Positions 14,922-17,821 of a stretch of 17,821 bases of DNA are shown here, in pieces. The stretch is from Nitrospirales bacterium (lineage in GTDB: Bacteria; Nitrospirota; Nitrospiria; Nitrospirales; UBA2166), in contig JAJDBL010000170.1 of NCBI GenBank assembly GCA_029261375.1, positions 1-17,821 on the forward strand, read 5' to 3'. The notes beneath the pieces were generated by a model. That model made no database searches and had not been told where the DNA came from. It saw only the letters and a program-made list of their open reading frames with translations. A program made the position numbers and the translations under genes. How positions within the stretch are numbered: the stretch's first letter is position 1; each line of letters starts with the position of its first letter.

Positions 14922-16193
14922 ATGGACCGACTTATGGTGCAAGGAGGTCCGCCACTCCATGGGGAAATTTCTGCGGGTGGAGCAAAAAATGCAGCACTTC
15001 CCATCCTTGTCTCCTCCCTCATTAGCCCCCACTGGTGCATCCTCGAGAACATTCCTCAGGTGGCAGACGTGGCCACGATGTGCCGTCTCCTCGGCGTCCT
15101 CGGCGCGACGACCAAATGGGAGGGTTCTCGTCTGTGGATAAGGACGGAATCGCTCAAGAGCTCAGAGGCGCCCTATGCGCTGGTAAGCACCATGCGCGCG
15201 TCTATTCTGGTTCTTGGCCCCCTCGTCGCCCGGTGGGGCGAAGCGACCGTCCCTCTTCCAGGAGGTTGCGCGATTGGAAGTCGACCGGTTAATCTGCACA
15301 TTGATGGATTGCGTGCGCTCGGTGCAGATGTTCGCATCGCGCATGGCAATATCCATGTGCAAGCGACACGCCTCAGAGGCGCGAGAATCACCTTGGACCC
15401 ATCGTCGGTTACCGGAACGGCAAATCTGATGATGGCTGCCGTATTGGCCAAAGGTACAACGGTGATTGAAAATGCTGCTCAGGAGCCTGAAGTATCTGAT
15501 TTAGCGGCGTTTTTAGTGACACGCGGGGCTCGTATCCTTGGATACGGATCGAATCAAATCACCATCGATGGCGTTGACACGCTGGATGCCGGTGAGCACC
15601 AATATACGATCATGCCTGATCGCATCGAGGCGGGAACATACATGATTGCCGGAGCAGCAACCCGAGGAGATGTCACCGTTCGCATGGCATGCCCTGCTCT
15701 CCTGGACACACTCTGTACGCCGCTGCGAGACACGGGGGCTGAAATCTACGTGAATCAAGACAGTATCCGAGTGCGAATGCAGCGGCGCCCCTCAGCAATT
15801 GACATTACCACCGGTCCATCTCCCGGCTTTCCCACGGATTTGCAGCCACAAATGTCTGCATTTTTGTCGTTTGCCGACGGCGTCAGTCACATCAAAGAGA
15901 CGGTGTTTGAGAACCGCCTCTCACATCTACCCGAGCTCCGCCGGATGGGCGCAAATATCACAACGAAGCGGAACGAAGCACGAATCTCCGGTGTTCAAAA
16001 GCTAAGCGGTGCACCAGTGATGGCCTCAGATTTACGCGGAGGAGCCGCACTCATTCTCGCAAGTCTCGCAGCAGAAGGAGAATCGACCGTCTCCCGCGTC
16101 TACCACGTGGACCGCGGATACGAACACATCGAGAGGAAACTCAGCCTACTTGGCGCGAACATCCGACGTATCAAAAAGGCCCGCAATGCGTAA
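14922..16193 (+). CDS. murA: UDP-N-acetylglucosamine 1-carboxyvinyltransferase
   Basis: 423 residues. ATG 14922 comes directly after an in-frame TAG, so translation cannot start earlier; MDRLMVQGG is the usual opening. MurA adds enolpyruvate from PEP to UDP-GlcNAc, the first committed step of peptidoglycan synthesis, in the cytoplasm. Lys22 in GGAKNAALPIL and Cys116 in PGGCAIGSRP match the E. coli catalytic Lys22 and Cys115. With Cys rather than Asp in the loop, fosfomycin binding would be expected. Other family blocks are VTGTANLMMAAVLAKG, MPDRIEAGTYMIAGA, GFPTDLQPQMSAF, KETVFENRLSHLPELRRMGA and DLRGGAALILA. The ribosome site is weak. Its last 8 bases overlap hisG. The 167-base gap before it holds a hairpin and no gene. 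Confidence 0.98.
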   Translation: MDRLMVQGGPPLHGEISAGGAKNAALPILVSSLISPHWCILENIPQVADVATMCRLLGVLGATTKWEGSRLWIRTESLKSSEAPYALVSTMRASILVLGPLVARWGEATVPLPGGCAIGSRPVNLHIDGLRALGADVRIAHGNIHVQATRLRGARITLDPSSVTGTANLMMAAVLAKGTTVIENAAQEPEVSDLAAFLVTRGARILGYGSNQITIDGVDTLDAGEHQYTIMPDRIEAGTYMIAGAATRGDVTVRMACPALLDTLCTPLRDTGAEIYVNQDSIRVRMQRRPSAIDITTGPSPGFPTDLQPQMSAFLSFADGVSHIKETVFENRLSHLPELRRMGANITTKRNEARISGVQKLSGAPVMASDLRGGAALILASLAAEGESTVSRVYHVDRGYEHIERKLSLLGANIRRIKKARNA

Positions 16194-16827
16194 CACACTC
16201 ACCATCGCGCTTTCTAAAGGCAAGCTGCTTTCTCCTGCTGTTGAACTTCTCAAACGTGTGGGGATCTCGGTTCCCACACAGCCTGTGGATTCGCGAAGCC
16301 TCATCTTCGAGAACGACGAGCGAGATATGACCTTTCTTATCATCCGTCCGACGGATGTCCCGACGTATGTGGAACACGGATCCGCAGATGTGGGTATCGC
16401 GGGAAAAGACGTTCTGCTGGAACAGGGTTCGGATGTCTATGAACCCTTGGATCTGAAATTTGGCCCTTGTAAAGTAGTCCTGGCTGGACCGATAAACGCT
16501 GGACCAGCACAAGAGGTTCGATCATCGTTTCGGGTTGCAACAAAATACCCCAATATTACAGAGCGGTATTTCAGCCGAAAGGGGGAGTCTGTTGAAGTCG
16601 TCAAGCTCTACGGTTCAATTGAGCTTGCCCCAGTTGTGGGCCTCGCTGAACGAATTGTAGACCTTGTATCGACGGGAAAGACATTACAGGCTCACCAATT
16701 GGTGGCGTTAGAAACAGTGGCCGAATCAAGTGCACGATTGATTGTGAACCGGGCAAGCCTTGCACTCAAACACAAGCGTGTGCTCAACTTGATCAACCTC
16801 CTCAAAGACGAGGTCCAGCGAGGATAA
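16186..16827 (+). CDS. hisG: ATP phosphoribosyltransferase, short form
   Basis: 213 residues. ATG 16186 lies inside the murA end (overlap 16186-16193) and has AAAAGG about 6 bases upstream; an in-frame start at 16150 would lie entirely within murA and adds no family sequence. HisG condenses ATP with PRPP as the first step of histidine synthesis. LTIALSKGKLLSPAVELLKR, the MTFLIIRPTDVPTYVEHGSADVG block, GKDVLLEQ, RVATKYPNITERYF and VVKLYGSIELAPVVGLAERI are typical, including the PRPP loop region near GLAERIVDLVSTGKTL. The protein ends after the catalytic domain, without the about 80-residue regulatory domain of the long form, so it should need the HisZ regulatory subunit encoded elsewhere. Confidence 0.97.
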   Translation: MRNTLTIALSKGKLLSPAVELLKRVGISVPTQPVDSRSLIFENDERDMTFLIIRPTDVPTYVEHGSADVGIAGKDVLLEQGSDVYEPLDLKFGPCKVVLAGPINAGPAQEVRSSFRVATKYPNITERYFSRKGESVEVVKLYGSIELAPVVGLAERIVDLVSTGKTLQAHQLVALETVAESSARLIVNRASLALKHKRVLNLINLLKDEVQRG

Positions 16828-16829
16828 TC

Positions 16830-17821
16830 ATGAAATTGATTTCTTTCTCAGATCGGGGATTCAAAACTGCCTTTCAACGGCTCTGCAACCGCGCACAACT
16901 GGCAAGCCCAGCGGTGGAAACGGCGGTCAAGCGCATCTTACAGGCGGTACAGCGTACAGGGGATCCGGCCGTCGCCCGGTACACCTTACAATATGATCGT
17001 GCAACTCTGAAGCCTGCGGCGTTCCGGATCACTGAGGAGCAAATCAAGGGCGCGTATTACCACATTCGGAAAGATGATGGCGACACGCTCCGACACGTCG
17101 CTGCACGGATAAGAGCCTTTCACGAACGCCAAACGCCCAACACCTTAATGTACCAAGATGACGGCGTGAAACTGGGGAGAATTAGCGTCCCCCTCGACAG
17201 TGTAGGCCTCTATGTTCCAGGCGGAAAAGCCACCTATCCATCCTCGGCCCTCATGAACGCGATTCCCGCTAAAGTGGCAGGCGTAAAACGCGTGGTCATG
17301 TGCACCCCAACCCACAAGGGAGAGATGAACCCCCATCTCTTGGTCGCAGCGGACATCGCGGGCGTCGATGAGCTCTATGGCATTGGGGGTGTTCAAGCCA
17401 TTGGCGCCATGGCTTATGGCACGAAGACTATTCCGAAAGTAGACAAGATCGTCGGGCCGGGCAACATGTATGTTGCAACAGCGAAACGGCTAGTGTTTGG
17501 ACATGTTGGGATTGACAGCATCGCTGGTCCCAGCGAGATTGTTGTCATCGCCGACTCGAATGCCAAGGCCGAGTATATCGCCGCCGACCTGTTGTGTGAA
17601 GCTGAGCATGACGAAGCGGCCACCGTCGCCCTCCTGACGCCATCCGCAACGTTAGCAAAGGCCGTCGCTGTGCAGGTTGAGAAACAATTACCTCAGTTAT
17701 CGAGAAAAACCATTGCGACGCGCGCGGTGAATCGCCACGGAATCATTATCGTCACGCGCGATATGGATCACGCCATTGAGTTAAGCAATACCGTCGCGCC
17801 CGAGCACCTCGGGCTACATGT
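16830..17821 (+). CDS. hisD: Histidinol dehydrogenase (3' end beyond window)
   Basis: The frame from ATG 16830 is open to the right edge, 330 complete codons. GAGG lies about 7 bases upstream and the gene starts 2 bases after the hisG stop. HisD is the zinc enzyme that oxidises histidinol to histidine in two NAD-dependent steps. Seen in order: SVGLYVPGGKATYPSSALMN with its nucleotide-binding loop, KVDKIVGPGNMYVATAKR, IAGPSEIVVIAD, LLCEAEHDEAAT, and VAPEHLGLHV with the catalytic Glu325-His326 pair (Glu326/His327 in E. coli). One zinc-ligand position is unusual: Glu257 where most members have Gln (E. coli Gln259), with His260 kept. The remaining about 100 residues, including the last zinc ligands, are outside the window. 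Confidence 0.97.
   Translation, partial: MKLISFSDRGFKTAFQRLCNRAQLASPAVETAVKRILQAVQRTGDPAVARYTLQYDRATLKPAAFRITEEQIKGAYYHIRKDDGDTLRHVAARIRAFHERQTPNTLMYQDDGVKLGRISVPLDSVGLYVPGGKATYPSSALMNAIPAKVAGVKRVVMCTPTHKGEMNPHLLVAADIAGVDELYGIGGVQAIGAMAYGTKTIPKVDKIVGPGNMYVATAKRLVFGHVGIDSIAGPSEIVVIADSNAKAEYIAADLLCEAEHDEAATVALLTPSATLAKAVAVQVEKQLPQLSRKTIATRAVNRHGIIIVTRDMDHAIELSNTVAPEHLGLH

Overview
The window reads as a chromosomal stretch of a free-living Gram-negative bacterium. It encodes an outer-membrane porin, periplasmic proteins, SPOR domains and MurA. The order rho-rpmE-prfA-murA-hisG-hisD is a housekeeping arrangement I associate with Nitrospirota (Nitrospira-like) and, with prmC inserted, with Geobacter-type bacteria. 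My best guess is a Nitrospira-like organism; this is inference from gene order and protein style, not from a database search. I see no tRNA, rRNA, CRISPR array, insertion sequence or phage gene.

Left part (1-3464, minus strand): an operon-like block running right to left. It starts with a small excisionase-type helix-turn-helix protein, whose stop overlaps the porin start by one base. Next come an OprO/OprP-like porin split by a one-base frameshift, a short PstS-like periplasmic substrate-binding domain, and a membrane histidine kinase (Cache/PAS-like sensor, HAMP, HisKA, HATPase) that runs off the left edge. No ABC permease or ATPase accompanies the binding protein, so the block looks more like a sensing and uptake module than a transporter.

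Middle-left (3465-6713): a 458-base non-coding gap, then a STAS-domain protein (plus strand) interrupted by a second frameshift at a run of six A. A YjbQ family gene (minus) follows, divergent from a glycogen/starch synthase (glgA, plus). The yjbQ-glgA gap holds a strong hairpin and a near-perfect palindrome.

Middle (6940-11894): an ExeA/GspA-type AAA ATPase fused through one membrane segment to two tandem SPOR-like repeats. It is convergent with an O-antigen ligase/polymerase family membrane protein carrying C-terminal TPRs. A soluble HD-domain phosphohydrolase follows. The first two suggest cell-envelope or surface-polysaccharide work.

Right part (12155-17821, plus strand): rho, rpmE, prfA, murA, hisG (short form) and partial hisD. 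These are tightly packed at the murA-hisG-hisD end, where hisG overlaps murA by 8 bases. prmC is absent between prfA and murA. Short HisG implies a HisZ subunit encoded elsewhere.

The observations most worth checking are the two independent frameshifts, which in both cases restore conserved family sequence if corrected. The STAS one could also be read through by -1 slippage. The HTH/porin/binding-protein/kinase module comes next in interest.
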